Counted from the first letter of the stretch, positions 53,401 to 62,476 are shown. The stretch is 64,000 bases of DNA from Ignavibacteriota bacterium (GCA_013285425.1 CP053447.1:1370001-1434000), one strand, 5' to 3'. A program made the numbers and translations. Notes: a model not told the origin generated them from the sequence alone.

Positions 53401-56400
53401 TGAGATTGGGAATGATTCACCACTTGAATAAGAAGCATCAGTTAATAAAAATCTGACTGGAGCGGAAACACCTCTCAGATTCAAATCATTAACGGCTGCA
53501 GTTATGGTAGAATAAACACCATCCACTCCATCCGGGAAATTTAATTCAGGATGCTCTGATTTTTTCACATAAAGATCACCTGTATAAGGGATTCCATTAT
53601 CCATTGCTATCCAGGTAGTTTCTTCAACTTCCATTAATTGTTTTTCAGTAATTGGAGCAGAAGAAGTTTTCTCAATAATCTGCCCTTTTTCATCTTTTAT
53701 TTCAGGGGCAGCAACTAAAATATCAACCTCTTTCACTACTTTATTTACAACTTTTTCAAATGATAAATTCAAACCTGTAATTTTGTTAAACAGTGCTGTA
53801 CCAACTGTATAATCGCCAGCAAGCGGAATATCAATTATAAAATAACTGCTGGGATTAGTTGGTGGAGTAGATGCAGCAGGCGGATTAGCGGTAAAACCAC
53901 CGGCTCCGGCAGAAGGTGATGCTCCTACGTTAGGTACAGATGCATTATCTTGAGCAACTATGTAATAAAATACTGTATCATTTAATGCTACACCGCCGCC
54001 AAATGAAAATGTAAAATCATCTCCACTTGCATAAGCTCCGGTAGCTGAAGTATAACTTCCGCTTACTCCTATTTTCCAATATAAGACAGGTAAACCTATA
54101 CCAGAAGTTGGTACTCCGCTGGCATCAGTGATTGTAACTGTCAAAGTTCTGTTATTAATTGAGCTTGTATTCAATAGAGGTGTATATGAAATAACCGGAG
54201 GGGATAAGTCTAATCCCATACCAGAAAACTCATCAGCACCAACATCGGGTGTAGAAGCATTTCTTATATCTCCATCAAAATCATCAGCAACCACTATCGG
54301 TGTATTAACCGGAATACCGCCGCTTTCAATTTGAGTAGGTACAGTAGTCTTTAGATGAAGGTCAAAAGGTGCTGTAGTTATATCTTCAAAAGGTGGATTC
54401 TCACTGAAAGAAGCAGCATCTATTGGACTAACTCTTGTTTTATAATCTGTTATTGTTGAGTCAAAGTTAGTACCATCTGAAAATATCAGATTTGAGGCAG
54501 AAGGAGTTCCGGCAAAAAAATCATTGTTGTTTGATGCACTATTATAATTTGTTAATGTAGTGCTGCTTCTTCGATAGGCAACTGTTAAACCTGTACCGGA
54601 TGGTGTAGAAGTATTAACAATGATATTATTTCTCATATCAAGTGATGCTGTTGTAGCTGTAGCATTTGAAGTATGAAAAATACCTGAGCTTCCAAAATTT
54701 GCACCTGTAGATGAAGCATTTAAGTATATTGAATTATGATATAATCCAACAACAGATGAAGCAGTGGCACTTGTAATATTTATTCCTCTGATAGCATCTG
54801 TGCCCGCAGAAAGAGGGGCTTTTAAATCAGATATAAAATTGTTGTAAACATATACCGGATTTCCAGAAGTAATTGTAATTCCGTTTACAGAGGCAGCAGT
54901 AGTTGCAGCAGTATTATTTGTAAGATTATAGATATTGTTATTATAAATACTGGCATTACCAAGATTAGTACGAATTCCATTTACTATACCTGATGCTGCT
55001 GTAAGCCCATAAATATTATTATTATTTATACTTTTTACATCGCCAGCAATTGTATATGAGTAAATACCATCATTATAAGAAGTGGTAGCAGTATTTGTAC
55101 CACTAACAGAATTATTATAAATATTATTGTGATGTATATTTTCAACTGTTGGAGAGCCTAAATTATAGTACCCATATATTGTTGCAGCAGTTGTTCCACT
55201 GCTATTTGGAATACTATTATTGAAAAGATTATTGTGATGATAATTAACAATAGATGTATTGGCATATGAAAGATACATACTACCTGAAGCACCTGTTTTC
55301 TGGTTGTTACTGACAGTATTCTGCTGAACAAACAAGTTAACACAAGCTCCACTGTAAACGCCATAAAATGCCCCTGTTCCAGCTAGAATATTATTATTAA
55401 CAATATTACCAATTAAATTTACAGTATTGGCAGAAGCTGTATTATAAATTGCATAGAAAGTTCCAGTGGTGGCAGTAAGATACGCGCAGTCTTCAATAGT
55501 ATTACCCGTAATGTTCACAGTATTACCAGCAGCAGTTGAACCCATCGCATTACTGATACCATACATACTGTTTGTAGTAGCACTACTAGAAATTGTTATG
55601 GAGTTGTTTATAACATCCACATTTGAACTTGTACCTGTGGAGTTAAAAATTCCATAAAGTATTCCTGCTCCAGAACCAATTATTGAATTATTTTCAACAT
55701 TAAGATTGTTCTGATAAATAGTATAAATTCCATACGCTGTAGTGCTGCCTCCTCCATAATTTGAAATTGTATTTCCTGCAATAGAACCAATATCATTGTT
55801 TTGGTCGTAAAGTGTAAATGGTGATGTATGACTATAACCGCCCAATCTGATCCCTACATAAGCACTGTCTATAGTATTACTAAAAAATCCGGAATTATTC
55901 ATTGCATCAGAAGGATCTGTTATAGTTAATGCAGTAGTAGCTGTTGCAATATGATTGCCGGCATAAATACCAACAGAACTGGTATTTACATTACTTAAAG
56001 TAATCGAACAATTCTTTATTGTAACAAATTGGCAGCCATCAAATGGAGAGGTGCTATTCAATTTTACTAAAGCATAACCCCATTCCATTTGTTCGAGAGG
56101 TGAAATATTACTTGGATTCTCCCGCAGGTCTATTCCATCAATTGTAACGTAATCCGTTCCCTGTATTATCCAGATTCCGTCAACAGAGGTAGATGTTCCG
56201 GGAGTAAATGCAGTAATTAATGGATTATTACCCGTACTGCTTTTTTGAAATACAATAGGACTGCTTGCAGCAACGGAAGCATTTAATATTGTACTTCCGA
56301 GTACAAAGCCTCCTGCTGGTGCTGTTTCCGTATATCCGGCAGCAATGTTAAAAGTAACACCGCCGGTATCAACACCTACAAGATTTAAGGAATCTATTGC

Positions 56401-56529
56401 CTGGTTAATCGTAGTGAATTGAGCACCAGGAATTAGAAATGTGCCTGATAACTGTGCAAATGTATTTACCGGATACACAAGCATCAGAACAATAAGAACC
56501 AAAAGTAACCTGCGTAAAGTGTGTCTCAT
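50416..56529 (-). CDS. Giant secreted beta-helix protein with T9SS sorting domain
   Basis: 2037 residues. A signal peptide (LLLVLIVLMLVYPVNTFAQ, about 8-26) leads into a right-handed beta-helix region (about 30-765) with many Asn-rich rungs such as NIYNNSVSG and NNNIYGL. An Ig-like segment with DLSPPVISYTP follows (about 775-930), then a second beta-helix (about 1000-1475), a fibronectin-III-like domain, a MAM-like jelly roll (about 1595-1740, FPWTESFETVTIPAFPDCWF), another fibronectin-III domain (about 1756-1840) and the type IX sorting domain from NYPNPFNPAT near 1950. Each helix ends in a DIGADE or DVGADE motif, as in Bacteroidota choice-of-anchor proteins. It is probably a surface adhesin or polysaccharide-binding protein. 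No catalytic site is recognised. Confidence 0.9.
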   Translation of the reverse strand: MRHTLRRLLLVLIVLMLVYPVNTFAQLSGTFLIPGAQFTTINQAIDSLNLVGVDTGGVTFNIAAGYTETAPAGGFVLGSTILNASVAASSPIVFQKSSTGNNPLITAFTPGTSTSVDGIWIIQGTDYVTIDGIDLRENPSNISPLEQMEWGYALVKLNSTSPFDGCQFVTIKNCSITLSNVNTSSVGIYAGNHIATATTALTITDPSDAMNNSGFFSNTIDSAYVGIRLGGYSHTSPFTLYDQNNDIGSIAGNTISNYGGGSTTAYGIYTIYQNNLNVENNSIIGSGAGILYGIFNSTGTSSNVDVINNSITISSSATTNSMYGISNAMGSTAAGNTVNITGNTIEDCAYLTATTGTFYAIYNTASANTVNLIGNIVNNNILAGTGAFYGVYSGACVNLFVQQNTVSNNQKTGASGSMYLSYANTSIVNYHHNNLFNNSIPNSSGTTAATIYGYYNLGSPTVENIHHNNIYNNSVSGTNTATTSYNDGIYSYTIAGDVKSINNNNIYGLTAASGIVNGIRTNLGNASIYNNNIYNLTNNTAATTAASVNGITITSGNPVYVYNNFISDLKAPLSAGTDAIRGINITSATASSVVGLYHNSIYLNASSTGANFGSSGIFHTSNATATTASLDMRNNIIVNTSTPSGTGLTVAYRRSSTTLTNYNSASNNNDFFAGTPSASNLIFSDGTNFDSTITDYKTRVSPIDAASFSENPPFEDITTAPFDLHLKTTVPTQIESGGIPVNTPIVVADDFDGDIRNASTPDVGADEFSGMGLDLSPPVISYTPLLNTSSINNRTLTVTITDASGVPTSGIGLPVLYWKIGVSGSYTSATGAYASGDDFTFSFGGGVALNDTVFYYIVAQDNASVPNVGASPSAGAGGFTANPPAASTPPTNPSSYFIIDIPLAGDYTVGTALFNKITGLNLSFEKVVNKVVKEVDILVAAPEIKDEKGQIIEKTSSAPITEKQLMEVEETTWIAMDNGIPYTGDLYVKKSEHPELNFPDGVDGVYSTITAAVNDLNLRGVSAPVRFLLTDASYSSGESFPISVFITSAALPTAVNTVTLKPNTGVTATITGSTAQNVFGIYDSYVTIDGSNTVGGTSRDLTIINSYTGGSFNLGVVLWNGSGKVATNTTVKNCIIEGSPTPASSYGLFLNANGGAYHNTSFINNKIQNVKVGIQFVGVDGSKTNNGLISGNIIGEVTKPIKQGGILAGYVDNLTITENDIFGEVDGNTNNSQYGISLLAGSTSSKITKNKIHDFYYTGTTGYGCFGIRYASDATTVTEISNNFIGNIKADGDGSSQNYFPAGIYITSGGNINLYYNSIYMSGSTLGRGTSYNGSSACVSIASGITLLDFRNNIFQNSMDSYPGSTRTNTTFGVYSASANTAFTDINYNDYFVDGVGPRVGYLGGNQLDLTAWQTATGKDVNSISADPKFESTNDLHIQTQYNIVDGKAQPIAAVLTDIDNDSRNATTPDIGADEYVHVIPSVVDPSAVSAAAISGDQIDISFTPNANNNNVVIVYNLTGTFTAPTGTPTVGQPLAGGEVIAITTTSPYSHTGLTQLTTYYYKLFSYDGTDYSPGITTNATTPCLPISTFPWTESFETVTIPAFPDCWFKENGDWTTTNNASSTYDADARTGTQFLRESYTATDEYMWTPGFQLTAGTLYDFSFWWAGDNFAGWTGDVFINTSQVSTGAAQIGTSFVESGTTTTKTYQQFLYTFAPSANGTYYFAIRVNATGVPWYLSFDDFSFDVAQVPTAPSNLTAVADTFAILLNWDDNSATELGFKIERKNGDSLSVDPFVEIDSVGANVTSYNDLGRTPNTTYTYRVRAFNQVGYSLYSNVITATTIIPVELTSFAANISDNEVVISWTTATELNNRGFDLERKLNGEWEKLTFIAGKGTKLEETNYSYIDKFSYTSYQGTAQYRLKQIDFDGTISYSNVISVELDFTPKEYALYQNYPNPFNPATTIKFALPFESSVRIIIYNLLGEKVDMLFEGIKEVGYHDITWNAGRLASGIYLYTIEANSLDGTKNYTSVKKMMLMK

Positions 56530-57123
56530 TTGACTCTCCTGATTTTATTTATTGATTATTTATTAATTAAGCTTGGTAAGCAAGTCTTCATTATCATTTG
56601 AAAGATTTTTACAGTAGTTATTCATCAAAAAATAAATTATAGCAAAAATATATCGCTCCGGTTACTGCACAGTAAAAAATTAGTCCCTTTTATTAAAACA
56701 AATATTAATACTGTTTAGTATTTACTCATTTTTAAACCAAAAGTCAAAGAAACAGTATATTTTATTCCAGATTCTGATGAGTGGAATCTTCAGAAAAAAT
56801 ACAATGAATTTTAATCCTAAAATTCTTACATAATCTAAAATCCATCGGAAGGAAGAGTTTAACTTAAGCTTTCTTCAAAGTCTTAATTCTGAGCTTACAG
56901 CAGCAACCTCAACTAACATTTTTCAGAAAATCCAAATTGAAATTATCCGCAGTTTTTGTGTATATTTGGACTAAGAATAAAAAAATTATGATTACTTGGA
57001 ATAAAAATCTAAAATTCTCTCAAAGAAGCTACTTTGTATCCAGCTTCGAAAATCTATTCTAATTATCCCCTGCTCTTCAATTATAATTTCCAATAAGTTT
57101 TAACCCTAAAGAGGAGTCAAAAA
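56530..57123. other. Long intergenic region upstream of the lysine aminotransferase
   Basis: 594 AT-rich bases between two divergent genes. No complete gene is supported. A TATATTTG at 56961-56968 with a TTG 21 bases before it loosely resembles a Bacteroidota-type promoter pointing at the aminotransferase. A 32-codon stretch near 56720-56815 (with IPDSDEWNLQKKYNEF) reads like protein but has no start codon. AGAGGAG at 57110-57116 is the ribosome site of the aminotransferase. Confidence 0.5.
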
Positions 57124-58488
57124 ATGAATTCTTTAATTTCTGATAAAATAACTTCAAATATTTATAAACCTGAAATAGATGCAAAAGATGTACATTCTGT
57201 TTTAAGCAAACACATATTAGCTGATGGTTTTGATATCGTATTAGACCTTGAGAGAAGCAATGGTATAACTTTAGTCGATCAGGTAACAGGAAATGAATAT
57301 TATGATTTTTTTACATTCTTTGCTTCTTCGGCCATTGGATTAAATCATCCATATCTTAATTCTGATTTAATTAAATGTACTCTCGGAACAGTTGCGGTAA
57401 ACAAACCTTCAAATTCTGATATTTATACAACTTATATGGCTGACTTTGTTGAAACATTTGCTAAAGTTGCAAAACCAGATTATATGAAATATTTATTTTT
57501 TATTTCAGGCGGAGCACTTGCTGTTGAGAATGGTTTGAAGGTAGCTTTTGACTGGAAAGTTAGAAAAAATTTTCTCAAAGGTTATAAAGAAGAAAAAGGT
57601 CATCAGGTTATTCATTTTAAAGAGGCTTTCCACGGACGAAGCGGTTATACAATGTCTTTAACAAATACAGATCAGACAAAGGTCAAATTATTCCCAAAAT
57701 TTAACTGGCCAAGAATCGATAATCCTAAAATCAAATTTCCACTGGAAAGTAATTTAAGCGAAATAATCAAGAGCGAAGAGACTGCAATTCAACAAATTAA
57801 ACAAGCAATTAAAAACAACCCTGATGATATTGCTGTAATTATTATAGAACCAATACAAGGAGAAGGCGGAGATAATTTCTTCAGACCGGAATTCTTTAAG
57901 CAGTTACGACAAATAGCTGATGAAAATGAAATCCTCTTAATGTTTGATGAAGTGCAGACTGGTTTTGGTTTGACAGGGAAATTCTGGGCATACGAGTATT
58001 TTGTTAAACCGGATATTATTGCTTTCGGTAAAAAAGCGCAGGTATGCGGAATAATGGTCTCAGATAGAATTGATGATATTAATGATCACGTTTTTAAAGT
58101 TTCAAGCAGAATTAACTCAACCTGGGGTGCAAACCTTACGGATATGGTAAGGGCAAAGTTCATTCTTGATGTTATTAAAAAAGATAATCTTGTTGAAAAT
58201 GCCAGAATAGTAGGTGAGCATTTAAAAAATGAATTGATGAAAATTCAAACCGAATTTCCTCAGATAATTTCAAATGTAAGAGGTTTGGGTTTAATGTGTT
58301 CATTTGATTTTCCATCAGGTGAACAAAGGGATAAGTTTAGAAATATATGCTACAAAGAAAAATTAATAATACTGGGCTGCGGCGAGAAATCTGTCCGATT
58401 CAGACCTCCGCTTACTATTACCAAAGATGAAATAGATAAAGGCTTGAATATTGTTAAAAAAGTTCTCAAATTAGTTATGTCAAATTAA
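57124..58488 (+). CDS. lat: L-lysine 6-aminotransferase
   Basis: 454-residue class-III PLP aminotransferase that moves the epsilon-amino group of lysine to 2-oxoglutarate, giving 2-aminoadipate-6-semialdehyde. Subfamily-specific features include DGFDIVLDLERSNG, FFTFFASSAIGLNHP, ISGGALAVENGLKVAFDWKV and FHGRSGYTMSLTNTD. VFDEV-type LMFDEVQTGFGLTG holds the cofactor Asp and FGKKAQVCGIM the Schiff-base Lys. The order and wording of these segments match Lat rather than ornithine or GABA aminotransferases. A strong AGAGGAG site precedes the ATG. The product is the expected substrate of the ALDH7 enzyme at 48-50 kb, so together they would convert lysine to 2-aminoadipate. A terminator follows. Confidence 0.93.
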   Translation: MNSLISDKITSNIYKPEIDAKDVHSVLSKHILADGFDIVLDLERSNGITLVDQVTGNEYYDFFTFFASSAIGLNHPYLNSDLIKCTLGTVAVNKPSNSDIYTTYMADFVETFAKVAKPDYMKYLFFISGGALAVENGLKVAFDWKVRKNFLKGYKEEKGHQVIHFKEAFHGRSGYTMSLTNTDQTKVKLFPKFNWPRIDNPKIKFPLESNLSEIIKSEETAIQQIKQAIKNNPDDIAVIIIEPIQGEGGDNFFRPEFFKQLRQIADENEILLMFDEVQTGFGLTGKFWAYEYFVKPDIIAFGKKAQVCGIMVSDRIDDINDHVFKVSSRINSTWGANLTDMVRAKFILDVIKKDNLVENARIVGEHLKNELMKIQTEFPQIISNVRGLGLMCSFDFPSGEQRDKFRNICYKEKLIILGCGEKSVRFRPPLTITKDEIDKGLNIVKKVLKLVMSN

Positions 58489-58516
58489 CAAATATATACA
58501 TACTACTTGCACGGTG

Positions 58517-58546
58517 CGGCTCCTAAGTTGGAGCCGTTGCTGTTTT
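58517..58546 (+). terminator. Terminator after lat
   Basis: CGGCTCC and GGAGCCG form a 7-bp GC-rich stem with loop TAAGTT, followed by TTGCTGTTTT. It lies 28 bases after the lat stop and just before rsmI. Confidence 0.82.
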
Positions 58547-58561
58547 AAAGTAATTTACCGT

Positions 58562-59248
58562 ATGAAATTATACATAGTTAGTACTCCTATAGGCAATCTA
58601 AAAGATATTACTTTAAGAGCACTGGAAACTCTTAAAGAAGTAGATTTCATTTTATGTGAGGATTCAAGAGTTTCAGTAAATCTTCTTAATCATTATGGAA
58701 TCAGCAAAGACCTGATATCATTAAATGCAGTAAATGAGAGTCACAAAATTCAATCAATAATAACGAAACTGAAATCAAATAAAACTGGTGCTTTAATATC
58801 TGATGCTGGCACTCCGTTAATTTCAGATCCTGGGGCAAGATTAGTATCAGCCTGTCTTGAAAATGAAATTGAGATAATCCCTATTCCTGGTGCTTCTGCA
58901 ATTTTATCAGCTTTATGTATGAGCGGGTTACCTACTGATTCTTTTGTGTTTGATGGTTTTCTTCCGCAAAAGAAAGGTCGCCAGACAAAGCTTAAACAGT
59001 TAGCTTTAGAAGAACGCACAATTATATTGTATGAATCAATGTACAGAATTGAAAAACTATTAAATGAACTTAATGAATTTATGCCTGAAAGATATATTGT
59101 TGTTTGCAGGGAGATCACAAAAAAGTTTGAGGAAACCTGGCGTGGATTTCCAAAAGATATTTTACACAATTTTTCGGATAAAGTTGTTAAGGGAGAATTT
59201 GTAGTTGTAATTGCACCGCTAAACTGGAAAAGCAAAAATCCTATTTAG
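58562..59248 (+). CDS. rsmI: 16S rRNA (cytidine(1402)-2'-O)-methyltransferase
   Basis: 228-residue SAM-dependent enzyme that methylates the ribose of C1402 in the 16S rRNA decoding site. It has the tetrapyrrole-methylase fold with YIVSTPIGNLKDITLRAL, ILCEDSRVS, LISDAGTPLISDPGARLV (SAM site), PIPGASAILSALCMSGL and GFLPQKKGRQTKL, all RsmI signatures. The ATG at 58562 gives the family start; an earlier start at 58514 would run through the terminator of lat. The protein is shorter than E. coli RsmI (about 286) because it lacks most of the C-terminal extension. It is convergent with the RDD gene, overlapping it by 8 bases. Confidence 0.95.
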   Translation: MKLYIVSTPIGNLKDITLRALETLKEVDFILCEDSRVSVNLLNHYGISKDLISLNAVNESHKIQSIITKLKSNKTGALISDAGTPLISDPGARLVSACLENEIEIIPIPGASAILSALCMSGLPTDSFVFDGFLPQKKGRQTKLKQLALEERTIILYESMYRIEKLLNELNEFMPERYIVVCREITKKFEETWRGFPKDILHNFSDKVVKGEFVVVIAPLNWKSKNPI

Positions 59249-59978
59249 AATTTAAATGAGTATAATCCCTGATAACTGTATTTAGGAATCTTATTCCGTT
59301 TGTATCAGGTTCTACCCCCATCTTCATTGCAATTCGTTCTTTTGTTTTATCAATCAAATTCTGATATACAATTTCACTTGCGCTAATTTTGTGATTGAGT
59401 ACATCTTTAATTATTTGAATATCGCTGTCTGATAAAACACTTACCTGAGTATATACTGCATCATATGTTTCTTTTGTTTCAGGTACAAGAATATCTTCAA
59501 GTTTAACCTGCTCTTTAATTTTGATAACAGTTGTATTAGCAGCAAGATCACCAAGACGCTGACCTTTCCCGTTAATCAGAATAGTTATCAATCCAACTGC
59601 GCCGTAAGTAAAAAAAACATCAATTGGTTTAAGTATCCATCTTAAGAAATAACTGCCAATACCCGGTTGTGTTCCATCAATCTTTACAACTTTTATCTTA
59701 ATTATTTTTTTCCCGGGTGATTGACCATTAAGAAAAACTTCAAAAATAAAATCATAAAAAAACGCAGGAAGATAAAGTATTATAATCAGAGCTACGGGAT
59801 AGTAGTAACGGCTGTTAGAATAATAGTCAATTACATATATCCACAAAAGGATCGTTGCAAAAAAGTATCCTCCGAGTATTAAAGAATCAATTATCTGAGC
59901 TAATACACGCTCACCTAAGCTTGCAATTCTATAATTAATATTAACGTTTTGAGTAGTTTCAATTCCGATGTTTTCCAT
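59241..59978 (-). CDS. RDD-domain membrane protein
   Basis: 245-residue membrane protein with an RDD domain in the first 150 residues: YRIASLGERVLAQIIDSLIL, two or three hydrophobic segments, then NGQSPGKKIIKIKVVKIDGT and NGKGQRLGDLAANTTVIK. The C-terminal 90 residues are soluble and helical (AVYTQVSVLSDSDIQIIKD). It is the last gene of the DUF4129-DUF4350-MoxR-DUF58 run, joined to DUF58 by a TAATG overlap. RDD proteins of this type often accompany MoxR operons; their role is unknown, with ion transport proposed for some relatives. Confidence 0.88.
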   Translation of the reverse strand: MENIGIETTQNVNINYRIASLGERVLAQIIDSLILGGYFFATILLWIYVIDYYSNSRYYYPVALIIILYLPAFFYDFIFEVFLNGQSPGKKIIKIKVVKIDGTQPGIGSYFLRWILKPIDVFFTYGAVGLITILINGKGQRLGDLAANTTVIKIKEQVKLEDILVPETKETYDAVYTQVSVLSDSDIQIIKDVLNHKISASEIVYQNLIDKTKERIAMKMGVEPDTNGIRFLNTVIRDYTHLNSK

Positions 59979-61309
59979 TAAATCATAGCCCTGGCTTTTA
60001 ATTCTAAATATTTGTTTATTGTATTGATTGATAGGTTTTCGGGAGTAGTCAAAATAGATTGTATCCCAAATGAAGCTAATTCCTTTTGTATAACTCTCTT
60101 TTCATAAGCAAATTTTTCTGCAATTGTTTTGTGATAAACTTCATCAAGAGATTTTGCTTTGTTGTAGAGAAGTTCGTCCAATCCGACATTAAAAAAGAAT
60201 ATAACTATAAGCAGATGAGACCGTGAAAGACTTTTAAAATATGGCAACTGTCGTTTTAAAGAATTAGCAGTTTCGAAGTTTGTAAAAAAGAGCAGTAAAC
60301 TTCTCTGTTTTATTTTTGTTCTCACAACTCCGGCAAGTCTTTCATAATCTGACTCCATAAAATCAGTTTCCTGCTTATATAACATATCAAGAATTTTTTT
60401 CATTTGAACAGAATTTCTTTCAGCCGGTAAAACAGAATTTACTTTGCTGTTAAATGTTATTATTCCCGCTTTATCGTGTTTTAATAAAGCAATATTAGAG
60501 ATAACCAGTGAAGTATTAATTGCATAATCCAGCAATGACATTTTATCAAACGGCATCTTCATTGTTCTGCCCATATCAATAACCGAATATATCTGCTGTG
60601 CTCTTTCATCAATGTAATGATTAACCATCAGTTGTCTTTTTCTTGCAGTGGCTTTCCAATTAATTGTACGATAGTCATCTCCTCTTACATAATCTTTAAT
60701 CTGTTCAAATTCCATCGAGTGACCTATTTTCCTGACTTTCTTTATACCAACTTCCATCAGTCTGTCTGATATTGCCATGATTTGATATTTTCTCATCTGA
60801 ACATACGAAGGATAAACTTTTACGTTTTTATTTTGATCAAATCTCAGTCTTCTGCTTACTATATTTAAAATTGTTGATATAAACACATTCAGATAGCCGA
60901 ACTGATATTCACCTCTTTTAACCGGATGAATTATGTAAGAAAATATCTTTGTGTTTCCTTGTTTTACTTTTGAAGATATTTCAAAATCCCTTATTTGAAA
61001 AATGAATGGCAGCTCATCAATAATCCTGATATTGATATCGAATGTATAATTATTGGTAAGAATAATTTTTACTTCATTATCATCACCGTTAGAAAGCCGG
61101 TCTGATAAAACTCTTTCGGCAAAAATATTTTTTTTCCTTGTAAAAAGAATGAGCGTTTCAACAAATATTACTGTTATAAATGATATCAATAATAATTTTG
61201 CAACAAAAAATAACGGATCGAAAAAATAACCAAAGAAAAACAGCAGTACTATTATTGCAGTCAGCAATAGAAATCGTGATGTGAGATAAAATTCTTTTAA
61301 GAATTTCAT
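59978..61309 (-). CDS. DUF58 domain protein
   Basis: 443-residue protein with two N-terminal membrane segments (FLLLTAIIVLLFFFGYF and LLISFITVIFVETLILF). An extracytoplasmic beta-rich part follows, then a DUF58 / von Willebrand-A-like domain with the signature YVRGDDYRTINWKATARKRQ near residue 210 and YSVIDMGRTMKMPFDKMSLL, which holds the MIDAS-like Asp. DUF58 proteins partner with MoxR AAA+ ATPases, which directly precede this gene. They are thought to assemble or activate envelope proteins or metal-dependent complexes. One-base overlaps on both sides show tight coupling. Confidence 0.9.
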   Translation of the reverse strand: MKFLKEFYLTSRFLLLTAIIVLLFFFGYFFDPLFFVAKLLLISFITVIFVETLILFTRKKNIFAERVLSDRLSNGDDNEVKIILTNNYTFDINIRIIDELPFIFQIRDFEISSKVKQGNTKIFSYIIHPVKRGEYQFGYLNVFISTILNIVSRRLRFDQNKNVKVYPSYVQMRKYQIMAISDRLMEVGIKKVRKIGHSMEFEQIKDYVRGDDYRTINWKATARKRQLMVNHYIDERAQQIYSVIDMGRTMKMPFDKMSLLDYAINTSLVISNIALLKHDKAGIITFNSKVNSVLPAERNSVQMKKILDMLYKQETDFMESDYERLAGVVRTKIKQRSLLLFFTNFETANSLKRQLPYFKSLSRSHLLIVIFFFNVGLDELLYNKAKSLDEVYHKTIAEKFAYEKRVIQKELASFGIQSILTTPENLSINTINKYLELKARAMI

Positions 61310-62283
61310 TATCTCGGCACCTCAACTCGATTTAATATTAGTTGTAAAATATCATCAGGATTTTTCCCTTCCATTTCTTTTTCGGCTGTAAGTATAATTC
61401 TATGCCTTAAAGCAGGATAAGCAATTTCTTTAATATCATCCGGAATTACAAAATCTCTGCCTCTTATTGCTGCCAGAGATTTTGCCCCCATCATAATTGC
61501 AATCGAAGCTCTCGGAGATGCACCGAGATACAAATCACCTGATTTTCTGGTTTGATTTACAATACCTGCAATATATGATGCAATTTTTTCTTCAATATGG
61601 ATTGACTTTATTATTGACCTGAAACTATTTAAATCAGATTGTGTAAATACCTTATTGATTTGATCTAAATCGTTTACTGATTTCCTGTTATTGAATTCAA
61701 GTAATATTTTAATCTCCTCTGAAAGTTCCGGATAACTCATTTCAATCTTAAACAAAAATCTATCAAGCTGTGCTTCAGGAAGTTTGTAGGTGCCTTCATG
61801 TTCAATTGGATTCTGAGTAGCGAAAACAATGAAAGGTTCATTCATTTTATAAGTTTTACCGTCGATTGTAATTTGTTTTTCTTCCATTACTTCAAATAAC
61901 GCAGCTTGGGTTTTTGCGGGTGATCTGTTAATTTCATCTATCAAAATGATGTTTGAAAATATCGGACCTTTTTTGAATTCAAATTCCGATGATTTCATAT
62001 TAAATATTGAAGTGCCAAGAATATCGGAAGGCATCAAATCAGGTGTGAATTGTATCCGCGAAAAATCAGCAGATATTGTCCTTGTCAATATTTTTGCGAT
62101 CAGAGTTTTCGCAATTCCCGGAACACCTTCAATCAAAACATGTCCATCAGCAAAAATAGCAGCAAGCAGCAGTTCGATTACTTTATCCTGCCCGACAATT
62201 ATTTTTTTTATTTCCGCTTTAACTTTTTCAATTGAGGTTTGTAATTCTGTTAAGTCAATTCTGTTTGATAAATTATTTTCCAT
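61309..62283 (-). CDS. MoxR-family AAA+ ATPase
   Basis: 324-residue AAA+ chaperone of the MoxR group. Walker A is GVPGIAKTLIAK, Walker B IILIDEINRSPAKTQAALFE, sensor 1 FIVFATQNPIEHEGTY, and the arginine-finger region ends in PEAQLDRFLFKIEM. GASPRASIAIMMGAKSLAA is the conserved C-terminal segment. MoxR ATPases remodel partner proteins, here most likely the DUF58 protein encoded next. The ATG at 62283 is preferred over a GTG at 62289. It overlaps the DUF4350 gene end by 11 bases. Confidence 0.94.
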   Translation of the reverse strand: MENNLSNRIDLTELQTSIEKVKAEIKKIIVGQDKVIELLLAAIFADGHVLIEGVPGIAKTLIAKILTRTISADFSRIQFTPDLMPSDILGTSIFNMKSSEFEFKKGPIFSNIILIDEINRSPAKTQAALFEVMEEKQITIDGKTYKMNEPFIVFATQNPIEHEGTYKLPEAQLDRFLFKIEMSYPELSEEIKILLEFNNRKSVNDLDQINKVFTQSDLNSFRSIIKSIHIEEKIASYIAGIVNQTRKSGDLYLGASPRASIAIMMGAKSLAAIRGRDFVIPDDIKEIAYPALRHRIILTAEKEMEGKNPDDILQLILNRVEVPR

Positions 62284-62476
62284 AGACACCTGTTTTTAAA
62301 TAAAAATTTTCTAATAAATTATTAAGCTCAAGCAAGATTTCTTTTTTTATTGAAGTAGAATTTTCGATATTAAAAATAATCGTTTTAATTTTATTCAATT
62401 CCCTTTCGTCATAATTACTCTTTTCTGAAAGCTGTTTGATTACATCGTTATTTAATTCATTCTGTACGTATCCCAT
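62273..62476 (-). CDS. DUF4350 protein, 3' part (frameshifted)
   Basis: 67-residue frame whose sequence (ELNNDVIKQLSEKSNYDERE, then LLELNNLLENFY) matches the usual helical C-terminus of DUF4350 proteins. It continues the upstream frame if one base is removed in ACAGAATGA near 62460-62468, reading GIRTNELNND. The ATG at 62476 lies in the overlap and is probably not a real start. It directly precedes and overlaps the MoxR gene. Confidence 0.65.
   Translation of the reverse strand: MGYVQNELNNDVIKQLSEKSNYDERELNKIKTIIFNIENSTSIKKEILLELNNLLENFYLKTGVYGK

Noticed and set aside
56720..56815. Protein-like stretch with IPDSDEWNLQKKYNEF as a small gene or gene relic
   Set aside because: No start codon or ribosome site, and only about 32 codons; chance cannot be excluded.
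56936..56968. Bacteroidota-type promoter (TTG ... TATATTTG) ahead of lat
   Set aside because: The spacing of 21 bases is off the usual 19, such short motifs are frequent in AT-rich DNA, and it lies about 155 bases from the start codon.
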